Below, piece after piece: positions 1 through 7,993 of a stretch of DNA of 35,209 nucleotides. Under the pieces are notes generated by a model. The model did not search any database. It had not been told where the DNA came from and worked only from the letters and a program-made list of their open reading frames with translations. Both the position numbers and the translations under genes were made by a program. This DNA comes from a virus. The DNA lies in IMG/VR virus record IMGVR_UViG_3300020281_000070, positions 1 to 35,209 of that record; one strand, written 5' to 3'. Position 1 is the stretch's first letter. Each line of letters opens with the position of its first letter.

Positions 1-107
1 AAGAGTGCAGCAGCATCTTGAGCATTAGCCTTGCCCTCTTTAAAGGTTGCAATCGTATTGTTTATCGCAGATATTGCAGAAGTAATCGCTGCGAGTTCAG
101 CGAACAT
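1..107 (-). CDS. partial small phage protein, unknown
   Basis: A minus-strand frame opens with ATG at 107 and stays open to the left edge, giving 35 visible residues (MFAELAAITSAI...). It is cut by the window, so its length and function are unknown. The visible part is Ala/Ile-rich and likely helical. It follows the holin-like 54-residue gene with a gap of only 6 bases, so it is probably in the same lysis or tail-end cluster. The ribosome binding site is weak. It could be a lysis accessory protein, but only its position suggests this. Confidence 0.5.
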   Translation of the reverse strand, partial: MFAELAAITSAISAINNTIATFKEGKANAQDAAAL

Positions 108-113
108 GAGGAG

Positions 114-278
114 TTACCCCAAAAATTTACTGGCTATGAGAAGTCCAACCAGAAAAGGATATAATGCATAGACGCTCATTTCTATACGGTTCATACGTTC
201 TGTGCCACGATCAAGGCGTTCCTCGATGTTTTTGTATCTCACCGCACACTCTCTTTCATGGGCTTCTAATTTATCCAT
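114..278 (-). CDS. small coiled-coil protein with one C-terminal membrane segment (holin/XhlA-like)
   Basis: This 54-residue protein runs from ATG at 278 to TAA at 116-114. Residues 1-33 are charged and heptad-like (LEAHERE..., RYKNIEERLDRG...RMNRIE), and residues 35-53 form one hydrophobic stretch (VYALYPFLVGLLIASKFL). A short coiled coil followed by a terminal transmembrane helix is the layout of hemolysin XhlA-type and other small phage holin or anti-holin proteins, which sit in the inner membrane and act at lysis. The start overlaps the stop of the preceding gene by 8 bases, suggesting coupled translation. The lysis role is inferred from architecture and position at the end of the late module; a small membrane-anchored virion or exclusion protein is also possible. 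Confidence 0.65.
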   Translation of the reverse strand: MDKLEAHERECAVRYKNIEERLDRGTERMNRIEMSVYALYPFLVGLLIASKFLG

Positions 279-438
279 GTAGAACTTGCCACCAAGCTTT
301 TTTAGGCTCTACCCAGGGTTTACTTAACCAAAGGTTATTTTCTAGTAAAGCAAGCTTTGCTTTTAAACGACCTCGTTTATCACCTGACGAGCGTTTTATA
401 CGTTCTTTTAAATCAATAATTTCTTGTTTAGTATTCAT
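271..438 (-). CDS. small basic protein, unknown
   Basis: This 55-residue frame starts with ATG at 438, overlapping the TGA of the upstream gene (ATGA). It ends at TAA 273-271, overlapping the start of the holin-like gene. The N-terminal 32 residues are helical and Lys/Arg-rich (KQEIIDLKERIKRSSGDKRG...). The C-terminal third is Trp-rich (NNLWLSKPWVEPKKAWWQVLHG), which suggests an interface or membrane-surface segment. The tight overlaps on both sides support it as a real gene in a translationally coupled trio. I do not recognise a family. Confidence 0.6.
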   Translation of the reverse strand: MNTKQEIIDLKERIKRSSGDKRGRLKAKLALLENNLWLSKPWVEPKKAWWQVLHG

Positions 439-746
439 GCAGGTACATCTTCTGGTTTATCGTAAAAAGTTAAAGTAGGTTCATACTTTTCTCGTTCTTC
501 CGTAACCGTTAGCTTTCCTTCTTCGTCATACACTACACCTGTTGTAGTGCTGCCATGATCCACAATGCAAATTTTTCCAAAATATTTATTAACATCATAC
601 TCGTCAACAAGATACGTATTAGCTTCGCTGCTCATGTCTCGCGCAACAGTTTTTAACTGAACAACAGTCGGATAGGTTTTTTCAACGTCATTTTCTCCAA
701 CTTTATAGGTATGTGTCACATCTTCAAGAACAATTACGTTATACAT
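435..746 (-). CDS. conserved-type hypothetical phage protein downstream of tail fibre
   Basis: This 103-residue acidic protein starts with ATG at 746, preceded by a good GGGAGG site 9 bases upstream that lies inside the end of the tail-fibre gene. It has no membrane segment and no motif that I recognise. The predicted strands (MYNVIVLEDVTHTYK..., KICIVDHGSTTTGVVYDEEGKLTV) suggest a small alpha/beta or beta fold. Its position directly after the last large fibre gene fits a fibre chaperone, a small virion protein or a lysis-cluster member. None of these can be chosen from sequence. Confidence 0.7.
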   Translation of the reverse strand: MYNVIVLEDVTHTYKVGENDVEKTYPTVVQLKTVARDMSSEANTYLVDEYDVNKYFGKICIVDHGSTTTGVVYDEEGKLTVTEEREKYEPTLTFYDKPEDVPA

Positions 747-2658
747 ATTCGATTACCTCCCAATCAACTTGATACGCCACAGTTGAATTTGCCCTATAAA
801 ACGTAAGCGTTGTTCCGTCTGTAATCGTTCCTCTAGGCGGCATAATGTCGTTATTTGCACCTACACTAAAATTAATAAATGACTTGTTAGGATCAATTGA
901 AGAAATTGTTACAGTTTGCGCTCCATTTACACTGGAAGTAAAATAACCTCTTTGTATGCTTTTAATGTTACTAGCTGGCTGCAAATCAGTACCTGGAGTT
1001 AATTTTTTACCAACAAGAATTTTAGTCGGACTTATTGCTGTTCCGATTGGAAAAATTCCTGACCCTTCTGTAACAGTTCCATCACTATTTAAATAATATT
1101 CTTTGCCAGCAACTTTGCCTGACTGGTTTTCATTAACGCCACCTAAAAGCGTTATATCCCCACTAGCATCAGCACTAATAGCGGATTCAGCTATACCTAA
1201 ATAATCAAAAAAATCTAAATTAGAAATAAACACTTTATTATAGTTTAGATATTCAAAATACGAACCACCGTCTGAACTTAACGTAGTATGCTGCGTACCC
1301 CCAACATCATGGTTATTATTGGCTTCAAATAGGTTGTACCCACGGAGAGTAGCGTAGCTTCCAGCAACAACGTAAGAATGACCCGTAGTAGGTGTTGAAT
1401 TAACTGTTTTTGAGATAGTTCCGTCAGTGTTTATCTTAAAAAAATAATATCTCATAGTTTGTGTGCTGCTGGCGGAAGGAATGTATGGCACACAAAACGT
1501 ATCTACTGCTCCTTCTAAAACATTAATGCCTTGTACTCGCATACCATCTGCATAAGCGATTGCTATACCACCTTTAGTTCCTGTGTCGGCTTGTCTAATT
1601 AAGGTCCCAGTTGTAAAAGCAGAACCAGTGTTCTTAAAAGAAACAATAGCTCCTTGATGACTAACTGCTGCCAAACAACCTTTTGAGTCACACTTTATTG
1701 ACTTCCAGCTATTCTCACCGCTATTCATACCGTTGCCCCAAGCACTACCATCTACTCCTGCGCTTGCGCTTAGCCTTACAGTATGAGACTGTGAAATATC
1801 TCCATTTGCTGCTACATCAATAGCCCAAGCTATTGTTTCGTTACCTGAAGCTGCAATAACTACAATCTGATCATTTAATGAATCAAAAGTAGCACAAAGA
1901 TCAGCAGGATGATAATTACCTGCTGAATTAGTTGAATTTATTGCAGTGCCAAACGTGCAACTATTTTGAGCATCAGCAGAATAATCAATTCTCCTACAAT
2001 GCCAACCGTAATAATTAGCCCCAGCACCACCAGTTCCGACTGCATATATTTTCCCAGTATCATCTTTTACTAAAGAAGCTTTCCTAGAATAGATTTTATT
2101 ATTATTATTATTAGTAATAGTAGGGTCCATATACGCTGTGGAGCTTAGACCATTTGCTGCAACTTTCCATTTTGTAATTACCATTAAATTTGCAGTAGAT
2201 GAATCTTTATATCCTAACTCAATCCAACCACCGTTTATTGAGTCATAAATTACATCAATTGATCTTCCGTTTACTCCATAACTTTGCCCGTAAGAAAAAC
2301 TAATATTTGTACTAAATGAAACAACATTTGCAGAAGTTTGAGTACAGGTCCCAGCAGCTAAGACTGTTCTGCGGGTATTACTGTTAATTGGTTTATTTCG
2401 TATATAGGCCACTCTACCGCTTGCTGCATCAATGCGTGACCAATGATAACCAAACGCATTACCTGTATTATTGTAATGTAAAAAACGTGCGCCTGTTCCT
2501 GTACCAGACCAAGCAGTAGGACCAGCAGCAGTTTGTTTTAAAACTTTGCCTGACCCGTCTATTAATACTGGATCTCCAGCGGAAATTGCATTTGCAGCAG
2601 TGAAGCTCGACTTTGTTAAAGTGCCAGAACTGTCACCACCACCTAATTTAACTGGCAT
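739..2658 (-). CDS. large tail fibre / receptor-binding-type protein
   Basis: This 639-residue protein is rich in Gly, Ser, Thr and Asn and in short beta strands, typical of virion fibres. ATG at 2658 is preceded by AGGAG 8 bases upstream. The N-terminal part (SFTAANAISAGDPVLIDGSG, then ...DGTVTEGSGIF..PTKILVGKKL near residues 515-555) resembles the capping or chaperone-like modules seen at fibre ends. The middle (residues about 60-480) has many WIELGYKD / AVSHQGAIVSF type strand pairs, suggestive of a beta-propeller or beta-prism body. The last 75 residues (IKSIQRGYFTSSVNGAQTV...) are of a kind common at the C-terminus of marine phage fibres. It is likely to contact the host surface. The role is inferred from composition and position in the fibre cassette. 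Confidence 0.75.
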   Translation of the reverse strand: MPVKLGGGDSSGTLTKSSFTAANAISAGDPVLIDGSGKVLKQTAAGPTAWSGTGTGARFLHYNNTGNAFGYHWSRIDAASGRVAYIRNKPINSNTRRTVLAAGTCTQTSANVVSFSTNISFSYGQSYGVNGRSIDVIYDSINGGWIELGYKDSSTANLMVITKWKVAANGLSSTAYMDPTITNNNNNKIYSRKASLVKDDTGKIYAVGTGGAGANYYGWHCRRIDYSADAQNSCTFGTAINSTNSAGNYHPADLCATFDSLNDQIVVIAASGNETIAWAIDVAANGDISQSHTVRLSASAGVDGSAWGNGMNSGENSWKSIKCDSKGCLAAVSHQGAIVSFKNTGSAFTTGTLIRQADTGTKGGIAIAYADGMRVQGINVLEGAVDTFCVPYIPSASSTQTMRYYFFKINTDGTISKTVNSTPTTGHSYVVAGSYATLRGYNLFEANNNHDVGGTQHTTLSSDGGSYFEYLNYNKVFISNLDFFDYLGIAESAISADASGDITLLGGVNENQSGKVAGKEYYLNSDGTVTEGSGIFPIGTAISPTKILVGKKLTPGTDLQPASNIKSIQRGYFTSSVNGAQTVTISSIDPNKSFINFSVGANNDIMPPRGTITDGTTLTFYRANSTVAYQVDWEVIEYV

Positions 2659-3388
2659 TGATATTCTCCTGTTGATGAATTAGCTCTAACATACCTTGCT
2701 CTGGCATCCATTCTAACCATGTTGTGATAATATATTTGTCTTGGGTTTTAGAAGGAAGCCCCCTGTGATACCAAGGCGGCTGGCTTGGGATAACCATCGC
2801 GTTTCCAGCAACAGGAGGTATAATCGCATTTGCTAAAGTAACTTCTGTGCAGCCGCCGTCTGTTACATCATTCAAATACAAAATAGGCGCAAGAATCCTT
2901 CTGTGCATTAAATGATTGTCAGCTTCACAATGAATAGCTGGATAACCTTTTGAACCTTTTGGGTATTTCTGTATTTGCAATGAAGAAAGATATACTGGTC
3001 CTTCCGCCATGTTGTAAGGAGCATTATCAGGATTGATTGAGGCAACAGCATCTATCCAACCTTGCAAGTAATCAGCACAAATGTTTTTAAATTGTTTCTT
3101 CAATAAGTTTGTAATTTTTTTATGTTTCTCTGGCTGACAAACCCATTGATAGCCTAAAGGAAGATTTAATCCTTCGTTCATCAATTGCAAATCGATACTA
3201 TCTTTTACTATTGACGCATTTTGACCACTTATTGTAGAACCAACATGGGTTAGTCCTGCTGTATGACAGTCCTCAAAAAACTGAATAATTTCTTCGCATT
3301 CTTTTTTTGTTAATACAGCTTTATATAAACCAATAAAATCAGAAAGTAATGGTTGTTGTTGTGCAATGGCTGTATTACTTTGGGCCAC
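2648..3388 (-). CDS. 2-oxoglutarate/Fe(II)-dependent oxygenase (prolyl-4-hydroxylase-like)
   Basis: This 246-residue protein is read from GTG at 3388, which has an AGGAGG site 6 bases upstream. A longer frame from ATG 3424 exists but lacks a site and overlaps the upstream gene by 35 bases. The C-terminal half carries the double-stranded beta-helix signature. H153 and E155 (AIHCEADN) are in the place of HxD/HxE, with MHRRILAPILYLND after them. The distal iron ligand is H208 (PWYHRG), and K218 (DKYIITTW) is the likely 2-oxoglutarate ligand. Known enzymes of this family hydroxylate protein side chains or small molecules using O2 and 2-oxoglutarate. The gene lies between fibre genes, so a virion protein or host-surface target is conceivable but unproven. 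HxE instead of HxD is the one unusual point. Confidence 0.85.
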   Translation of the reverse strand: MAQSNTAIAQQQPLLSDFIGLYKAVLTKKECEEIIQFFEDCHTAGLTHVGSTISGQNASIVKDSIDLQLMNEGLNLPLGYQWVCQPEKHKKITNLLKKQFKNICADYLQGWIDAVASINPDNAPYNMAEGPVYLSSLQIQKYPKGSKGYPAIHCEADNHLMHRRILAPILYLNDVTDGGCTEVTLANAIIPPVAGNAMVIPSQPPWYHRGLPSKTQDKYIITTWLEWMPEQGMLELIHQQENINAS

Positions 3389-3389
3389 C

Positions 3390-3833
3390 TTAAACCTCCT
3401 TCCAGCCGATAGTCCCGTCAACATAAACTAACTGGGTAGATTTATCTGTTAACAGTTCTCCGTCATCAGCAGTAGAATTAATATTTGAACCATTCCTACC
3501 AACAGTTACTGTTCCTGCCCCTGCATTATGAATAGAAACAGAATTTCCTGTTGACGGGCTAGATGGTAATGTAATCGTAACAGCTGACCCTGAGTTCACA
3601 ATTAATTGATCTCTAGCTACGGCTGTATAAGCTCCTGTTTTTACTGACCAGTTGTTGTATGCGCCACCAGCCCCTGCTGCTAACTTTACAGCTGTTACGC
3701 TTCCATCTGCAATTTTATCTGTTGTAATATTTGAATCAGCAATCTTTGCAGTTATAACTTCACCATCAACAATAGAAGCTCGTCCTACCGAGTTTGCTCC
3801 CATTACTCCTGCTTTAACTTTAGTTAGAGCCAT
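3390..3833 (-). CDS. small tail-fibre-like virion protein
   Basis: This 147-residue protein has an N-terminal run of near-repeats (GEVITAKIADSNITTDKIAD...SVTAVKLA, residues about 24-52). The same repeat type occurs in the 364-residue fibre gene further right (VTQDKIADDAVGADQLASNAV...) and in many phage fibre shafts. The C-terminal half is beta-rich (SAVTITLPSSPSTGNSVSI..., TQLVYVDGTIGWKEV), like small fibre caps. Start ATG is at 3833; the stop TAA at 3392-3390 lies just before the oxygenase start, and its last codons hold that gene's ribosome site. It is probably a short fibre or fibre-tip component. Confidence 0.7.
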   Translation of the reverse strand: MALTKVKAGVMGANSVGRASIVDGEVITAKIADSNITTDKIADGSVTAVKLAAGAGGAYNNWSVKTGAYTAVARDQLIVNSGSAVTITLPSSPSTGNSVSIHNAGAGTVTVGRNGSNINSTADDGELLTDKSTQLVYVDGTIGWKEV

Positions 3834-4125
3834 ATCGATACTCCATTTCGCTTATTTCCACAACACCACGTTTAAACTCTGCTACTCTGTCGTTTGTAAA
3901 AATATTTTCTGCAACACAAGCCGCCATTACTTCATCAAACCTTGAACTTTCTACGTTTACTACCCAATTTCTGTTACTCATAAGTAAAGCAGTATCTGCA
4001 ATAATTTGTGTAGAGCTACGAAAAAATGCACACATTTCTGTTTCTGTTAAAAGGTTTAGCCAGACAGATGCAGGAAATGATAAGTTTCCTCCACTGTCTA
4101 CCCCTACATATTTATAGTATTCCAT
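3820..4125 (-). CDS. hypothetical protein in fibre cassette
   Basis: This 101-residue protein overlaps both neighbours by 14 bases (stop inside the next gene, start inside the previous one), which supports real coupled translation. It has an N-terminal beta-like segment (YYKYVGVDSGGNLSFPASVW) and a helical acidic remainder (TETEMCAFFRSSTQIIADTALL...). No membrane segment and no recognised motif. A small fibre-associated or assembly protein is the reasonable guess from context only. Confidence 0.65.
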   Translation of the reverse strand: MEYYKYVGVDSGGNLSFPASVWLNLLTETEMCAFFRSSTQIIADTALLMSNRNWVVNVESSRFDEVMAACVAENIFTNDRVAEFKRGVVEISEMEYRYGSN

Positions 4126-5107
4126 AGTACACCGCCAAATTATCTAACCATGCGTGAACTTCTTCTTCATCATATACGGCGGGAGCGCCCGCAAACTGAT
4201 TACCATAAACTGAAAATATATACTTCCTTCTACTTCTATAAATTATGAAAGAGCTTGCACCTGTTGGATAACCATTCGTTGCTGGAGATCCAAAATGAGC
4301 ATTAGTTATAAATCTTCCAGTTGTTGTATTTCCTATAGCGCCGTAAGGACCAATCGCATAAGGGGGAGATTGAGTATAAGAAAGATTGGAAATAGCGCCA
4401 CCAATTATTCCGTTTCCTGTTGGCCCAAATATGGGAGTCTTCAAATAAGTTCCAGCCCCATAGGCACTAGGCATCAAACCTGATGAATAACTCAACGAAC
4501 CGTCAGATGCGCTAATGGTAACCGTGGTTCCCCGATAAGGTACACCTGTGGCAGAGCTACCTCCCTGCGGCCCTGCGGCCGAAATCGCAAAATTCCCAGA
4601 GCCATCCCCTCCTACCCTATACAGCGGGCCAGTGGAATCACTTCCATACCAAATACCATTTATGCCAGCAATCCCTTGAGCATTTCCTATTGTCGTAACT
4701 GTCCCTGCTTCGTTAACTTTTGAAAAATAGTATGTATTCGGGGAAGTGGTCGTGTCTATGGTTAAAACGTACCAAAGATTGTCCGTTTCATCCATGTAAC
4801 AACCAGCTAATCTATCTGCATTTGCAGATCCAGCGATTTCAGCGATTGTCATGTCACTATTCCAAACGCCAGACGTTAACTGCCCACCATCTTTATCGTA
4901 AAGCCTAGCACTAAAAGAATTTACCGAGTTTTGTAAAATTCTTATTGATCCTCCTGCTGATGTGCCTCCTGTAAACGCTGGAAGGTGTACATAGGCCGAT
5001 TCATTATTATCATAATTGTAGTAAGGAGTAACAGAGCTTTTATCTCCGCTTGGGAACATAGGTAAGCTACCTCTTCCACTTCCTGATAGTCTAGTTAAAC
5101 CAGCCAT
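4112..5107 (-). CDS. Gly/Ser-rich tail fibre-type virion protein
   Basis: This 331-residue protein is rich in Gly, Ser, Thr and Tyr with repeated short strands (DNLWYVLTID..., NTYYFSKVNEAGTVT..., GINGIWYGSDSTG), like a fibre body or propeller. The N-terminus (MAGLTRLSGSGRGSLPMF) is glycine-rich and may be an attachment peptide. The C-terminal 60 residues (FIIYRSRRKYIFSVYGN...) are more compact and could be the tip domain. Start and upstream stop share a base (TAATG at 5107). No enzymatic motif is seen. The fibre role is inferred from composition and neighbours. Confidence 0.65.
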   Translation of the reverse strand: MAGLTRLSGSGRGSLPMFPSGDKSSVTPYYNYDNNESAYVHLPAFTGGTSAGGSIRILQNSVNSFSARLYDKDGGQLTSGVWNSDMTIAEIAGSANADRLAGCYMDETDNLWYVLTIDTTTSPNTYYFSKVNEAGTVTTIGNAQGIAGINGIWYGSDSTGPLYRVGGDGSGNFAISAAGPQGGSSATGVPYRGTTVTISASDGSLSYSSGLMPSAYGAGTYLKTPIFGPTGNGIIGGAISNLSYTQSPPYAIGPYGAIGNTTTGRFITNAHFGSPATNGYPTGASSFIIYRSRRKYIFSVYGNQFAGAPAVYDEEEVHAWLDNLAVYYGIL

Positions 5108-5415
5108 TACTCATCATGCCCCATCATAACCATGTTTACACTTGCGACTGTGCTTCTACCGATCACATAATCACTAGCCCCTGCCACTACTGGCGAAAAA
5201 CTTAAACTTTCATCTGGCCCAATCTGAGTGTTTTCCAATAGCTTTGTAGCATTAGCAAACGTAGCAGAACTATCTCCAACACCAAGCTGAACAAACGCTG
5301 TTGATGAACTCCGATTAAGTATATGAACAGTATAAGTTCCTCCAGAAGAACCAGCCTGTCCTATATTCGCTGTTGTGTTTGCGCTAAGATCCACGCCTGA
5401 TATTTTAACTGTCAT
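5107..5415 (-). CDS. small beta-rich virion protein (fibre/decoration type)
   Basis: This 102-residue protein has an all-beta pattern (TYTVHILNRSSSTAFVQLGVGDSS..., ESLSFSPVVAGASDYVIGRS). It has one-base TAATG junctions on both sides, so it is translated in step with the two neighbouring fibre genes. The pattern resembles small phage proteins that cap or join fibres, but I cannot assign a family. Confidence 0.65.
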   Translation of the reverse strand: MTVKISGVDLSANTTANIGQAGSSGGTYTVHILNRSSSTAFVQLGVGDSSATFANATKLLENTQIGPDESLSFSPVVAGASDYVIGRSTVASVNMVMMGHDE

Positions 5416-6509
5416 TACAATTGCCCCATAAAAAAGACTTTACTGGTTGATATTGATGAAGCAGTTTGGAAAGAAGGTGGGCTACCTGCTCCAGCAGAAG
5501 TTAAAACCTGACCTGCATTACCTGTTGCCACCGCTACAGGATTACCTGACGCATCATAACTAATTATGTTTCCATCTGTCCCAGATGCCATCTTAGCAAG
5601 AGTTACAGCATCGTCTACAATAGAAGCAGTTACCACTGCATTTGATGCCAATTGATCGGCTCCCACGGCATCGTCTGCTATTTTATCTTGAGTCACCGCA
5701 TCGTTAACAATTTTAACAGTAGACACTGTATTGTCGTCTGGTGTGCCAACACTCACAGTAGAAGCTGAAATACGCATTACTTCTACTAAAGCTCCATTTG
5801 CAGGAGCTTCAGAAAATGTTAACGTTGTTCCACTAACCGAATACGTATTCTTAAACTGGTAAACACCGTCAACGTAAACGTCTGTGTTATTTTCAGTTAA
5901 AGGGTCAGCACCTAAAGTAAACGTAGTATCTGAGCCATCACCTGTAAAATTGTCTACAGCCAGCGTTGCCCCACCGCCACCAATCTCGCCCCAATCTGAC
6001 CCATCATAGCCTTCAAACTGTGTTTCAGTGGAGTTAAATCGGAAATACCCAGCAGCAGGAGATCCAGGTCTTTGTGCTGTTGTCCCTACAGGAATGTGCA
6101 TTGAGTCAGTGGCAGACCCTACATCCAAAGAAACATCAGGGGATGTATTAAGAATACCTACACGATTATTACCTTGGTCTACTTTTAGTACAGTGTCATC
6201 TGGACCTTCATCTTTTACATCCTGTAAAAGCGCAGAAGTCATCCGTATTTCTACTTTAGCCCCTGCACTAAAAGCTGCTGCACTCGTATTATCTTGACCA
6301 CGAGTAACTGTTAACGTAGTCCCAGATATATTAGTTACTTTAACAACTTCTACCGTAGTGCCATCACCGTTATCTAAAGTAACGTAGGCATGATGCCCAC
6401 CACTAATCGTGGGAAAACCTGTAGCACTAGCAATCGACAATGACGTAACAGAGTTATTTATCCCTGAAGATAGCGTAGTGCTGAATTTATTTGCAAACTT
6501 TACGCCCAT
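5415..6509 (-). CDS. tail fibre protein
   Basis: This 364-residue protein has modules recognisable from phage fibres. Residues about 1-95 hold a collar-like domain (SIASATGFPTISGGHHAYVT..., VVKVTNISGTTLTVTRGQDN...). A small domain follows at about 190-250 (VYVDGVYQFKNTYSVSGTTLTF), of a type repeated in many podovirus fibres. Residues about 255-330 carry shaft repeats (NTVSTVKIVNDAVTQDKIADDAVGADQLAS...). It is likely to attach to the tail knob through its N-terminus and carry receptor-binding partners encoded just downstream. Confidence 0.8.
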   Translation of the reverse strand: MGVKFANKFSTTLSSGINNSVTSLSIASATGFPTISGGHHAYVTLDNGDGTTVEVVKVTNISGTTLTVTRGQDNTSAAAFSAGAKVEIRMTSALLQDVKDEGPDDTVLKVDQGNNRVGILNTSPDVSLDVGSATDSMHIPVGTTAQRPGSPAAGYFRFNSTETQFEGYDGSDWGEIGGGGATLAVDNFTGDGSDTTFTLGADPLTENNTDVYVDGVYQFKNTYSVSGTTLTFSEAPANGALVEVMRISASTVSVGTPDDNTVSTVKIVNDAVTQDKIADDAVGADQLASNAVVTASIVDDAVTLAKMASGTDGNIISYDASGNPVAVATGNAGQVLTSAGAGSPPSFQTASSISTSKVFFMGQL

Positions 6510-6521
6510 GCTTTTACGCCT

Positions 6522-6953
6522 TTACGAAACGGTAATTACCCAAGTAATTGTCATCGAATCGTTGCTAGATTTATTAATAGTTGTATACACGGTCCTACAT
6601 AGCATTGTACCGCCAGAAGAGGCATTTAATATACCTGCTTCTACCAAAGCACCTGTACCTGTACCAGCACCAAAAGTAGCTACATAAGTTACTGTGCCAG
6701 CCCCTGTATTAACAGTAGTGCTAGTTAAAGCAACTCTAGCTGCTTCTGCGCTTAACGAAGTTTGACCTGCTGCAGCTGCTGTGTTGTTTGTGCCTACAGC
6801 CATATGGCTCATAGCAGATGCAGTCGTATCTTTCATACGAGAAGCAACGTAGCCTTTGCCAGCTGTAACCACTAGGTTATCAACCTCTCGGACGATTTCA
6901 TCATTCAAACGAATAATTAATCGGCCTTTCATATTTAAATCATCTGAAATCAT
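6522..6953 (-). CDS. virion structural protein, tail-fibre cassette
   Basis: This 143-residue protein begins at ATG 6953 with GGAG 7 bases upstream; a second ATG at codon 8 lacks a site. It has a strand-rich N-terminus (KGRLIIRLNDEIVREVDNLVV) and a low-complexity Ala/Thr/Gly centre. The pattern 'KGYVASRM...SHMAVGTN' is one I associate with small phage structural proteins upstream of fibres. It is probably a tail or baseplate-like component; the exact place in the virion is unknown. Confidence 0.65.
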   Translation of the reverse strand: MISDDLNMKGRLIIRLNDEIVREVDNLVVTAGKGYVASRMKDTTASAMSHMAVGTNNTAAAAGQTSLSAEAARVALTSTTVNTGAGTVTYVATFGAGTGTGALVEAGILNASSGGTMLCRTVYTTINKSSNDSMTITWVITVS

Positions 6954-6962
6954 TGTCTGCTC

Positions 6963-7604
6963 CTAGCCATTAAACGTTGCCGTATTCATGGTTGAGTTAT
7001 TTAAAAGAGAAAGAGTACCACTTACATAATTAATTGACAGCACTTCTGCTACAGAAGCACTATCAGCTAATGAATTTAAAGCAAAATTAACCGTTAACTG
7101 ATCCGATATAGTAGCTGAATCAGCCAGTGCTTTGCCAACAGAAGCTGTAAAAACATCACTCATTCCCACAACATTCTGTTTAAGGATCGACTGAATTGTT
7201 TGACTATCAAACACTTCATCTACTGTAAAGGCATCAGAAAGCGGTAAACCTATAGTTAGTAAGGGTGAAATACTGTCGCTCATGCTGACAGAATCACTAA
7301 ATGTTCTAAGGATATTCAGTAATGGACTAAAGGAGTCACTCATGCTGACTGAATCAGCTAACGCTTTACCCACATTAATAGCAGGAACATCAGCCATACC
7401 TATGCTATCTGCTACCGCTTTACTGTACGCAAATACAGGTGCATCGCTAAAACCAAAAGAATCACCAAAAAACTGATTTAAAGAGTCTGGATCAAGCCGA
7501 ATATCGACCATCTGTATGTTTTGATAGGTCAATAAAGCTTCTGGCTGAGTATGAGTAATCTCTGCCTTAATGTTTTGGAAGGTAATTGTTACCTTGCTGC
7601 TCAA
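6963..7604 (-). CDS. repeat-rich virion protein with DSVSMSD repeats
   Basis: This 213-residue protein is built mostly of degenerate tandem repeats with about 20-30-residue spacing. Their core is (L/F)(A/S)DSVSMSD, followed by a short hydrophobic run such as SPLLNIL. About seven copies run from residue 60 to 195 (DSIGMAD, DSVSMSD, DSVSMSD, SDAFTVDE, VVGMSD, DSATISD, DSASVAE). The N-terminal 40 residues are a separate beta-like domain (KVTITFQNIKAEITH...). Repeats of this style occur in phage and surface proteins as fibrous shafts. It overlaps the upstream BppU-like gene by 4 bases. A slender fibre or spacer role is inferred. Confidence 0.65.
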   Translation of the reverse strand: MSSKVTITFQNIKAEITHTQPEALLTYQNIQMVDIRLDPDSLNQFFGDSFGFSDAPVFAYSKAVADSIGMADVPAINVGKALADSVSMSDSFSPLLNILRTFSDSVSMSDSISPLLTIGLPLSDAFTVDEVFDSQTIQSILKQNVVGMSDVFTASVGKALADSATISDQLTVNFALNSLADSASVAEVLSINYVSGTLSLLNNSTMNTATFNG

Positions 7605-7975
7605 TCGAAATCGCTCCTAACCTTTAGTTTAACAAGGTCATATACCGTGTGAATACCACCATTTGAAAAAGTAATTTCTATTTCCCCTTCAAATGTACCT
7701 TCTTTTGTCAGTGTGCCAGCAGGAAAGTTAGTAGTTACTTGCCCTCCAGACGCATTGGTTACTGTACATGTTAGAGTAGATAGCACTGTAGTCGTACCTA
7801 CTTCTCTGATCCGTAGCCTAACTGTTGCTCCAGTTAAACCAATTGCTGCCCAAGTGTCACTGTCACTTGAATCTAATGTTTGCCCTGTTGCTGCTGTGGA
7901 AGAGTCTTTCAGGGTAAACGTCAACTCAGGTAACGTATCACCCGTGACTAAATTTAATGTGCTTGAATATGCCAT
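7601..7975 (-). CDS. BppU-like N-terminal domain virion protein
   Basis: This 124-residue protein has the pattern of the phage baseplate-upper-protein (BppU-like) immunoglobulin-type domain: GDTLPELTFTLKD near the N-terminus, GATVRLRIREVG at about 49-60, TCTVTNASGGQVT at about 69-81, and GTFEGEIEITFSNGGIHTVYDL at about 92-113. In other phages this domain attaches fibres to the tail. It sits between the giant internal protein and the fibre genes, where a fibre adaptor would be expected. Confidence 0.7.
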   Translation of the reverse strand: MAYSSTLNLVTGDTLPELTFTLKDSSTAATGQTLDSSDSDTWAAIGLTGATVRLRIREVGTTTVLSTLTCTVTNASGGQVTTNFPAGTLTKEGTFEGEIEITFSNGGIHTVYDLVKLKVRSDFD

Positions 7976-7993
7976 GTTCTATTCCTGTATACC

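Noticed and set aside
3389-3424. Upstream ATG for the oxygenase gene
   Set aside because: GTG at 3388 has an AGGAGG site at proper distance and avoids a 35-base overlap with the previous gene; the ATG at 3424 has no such site.
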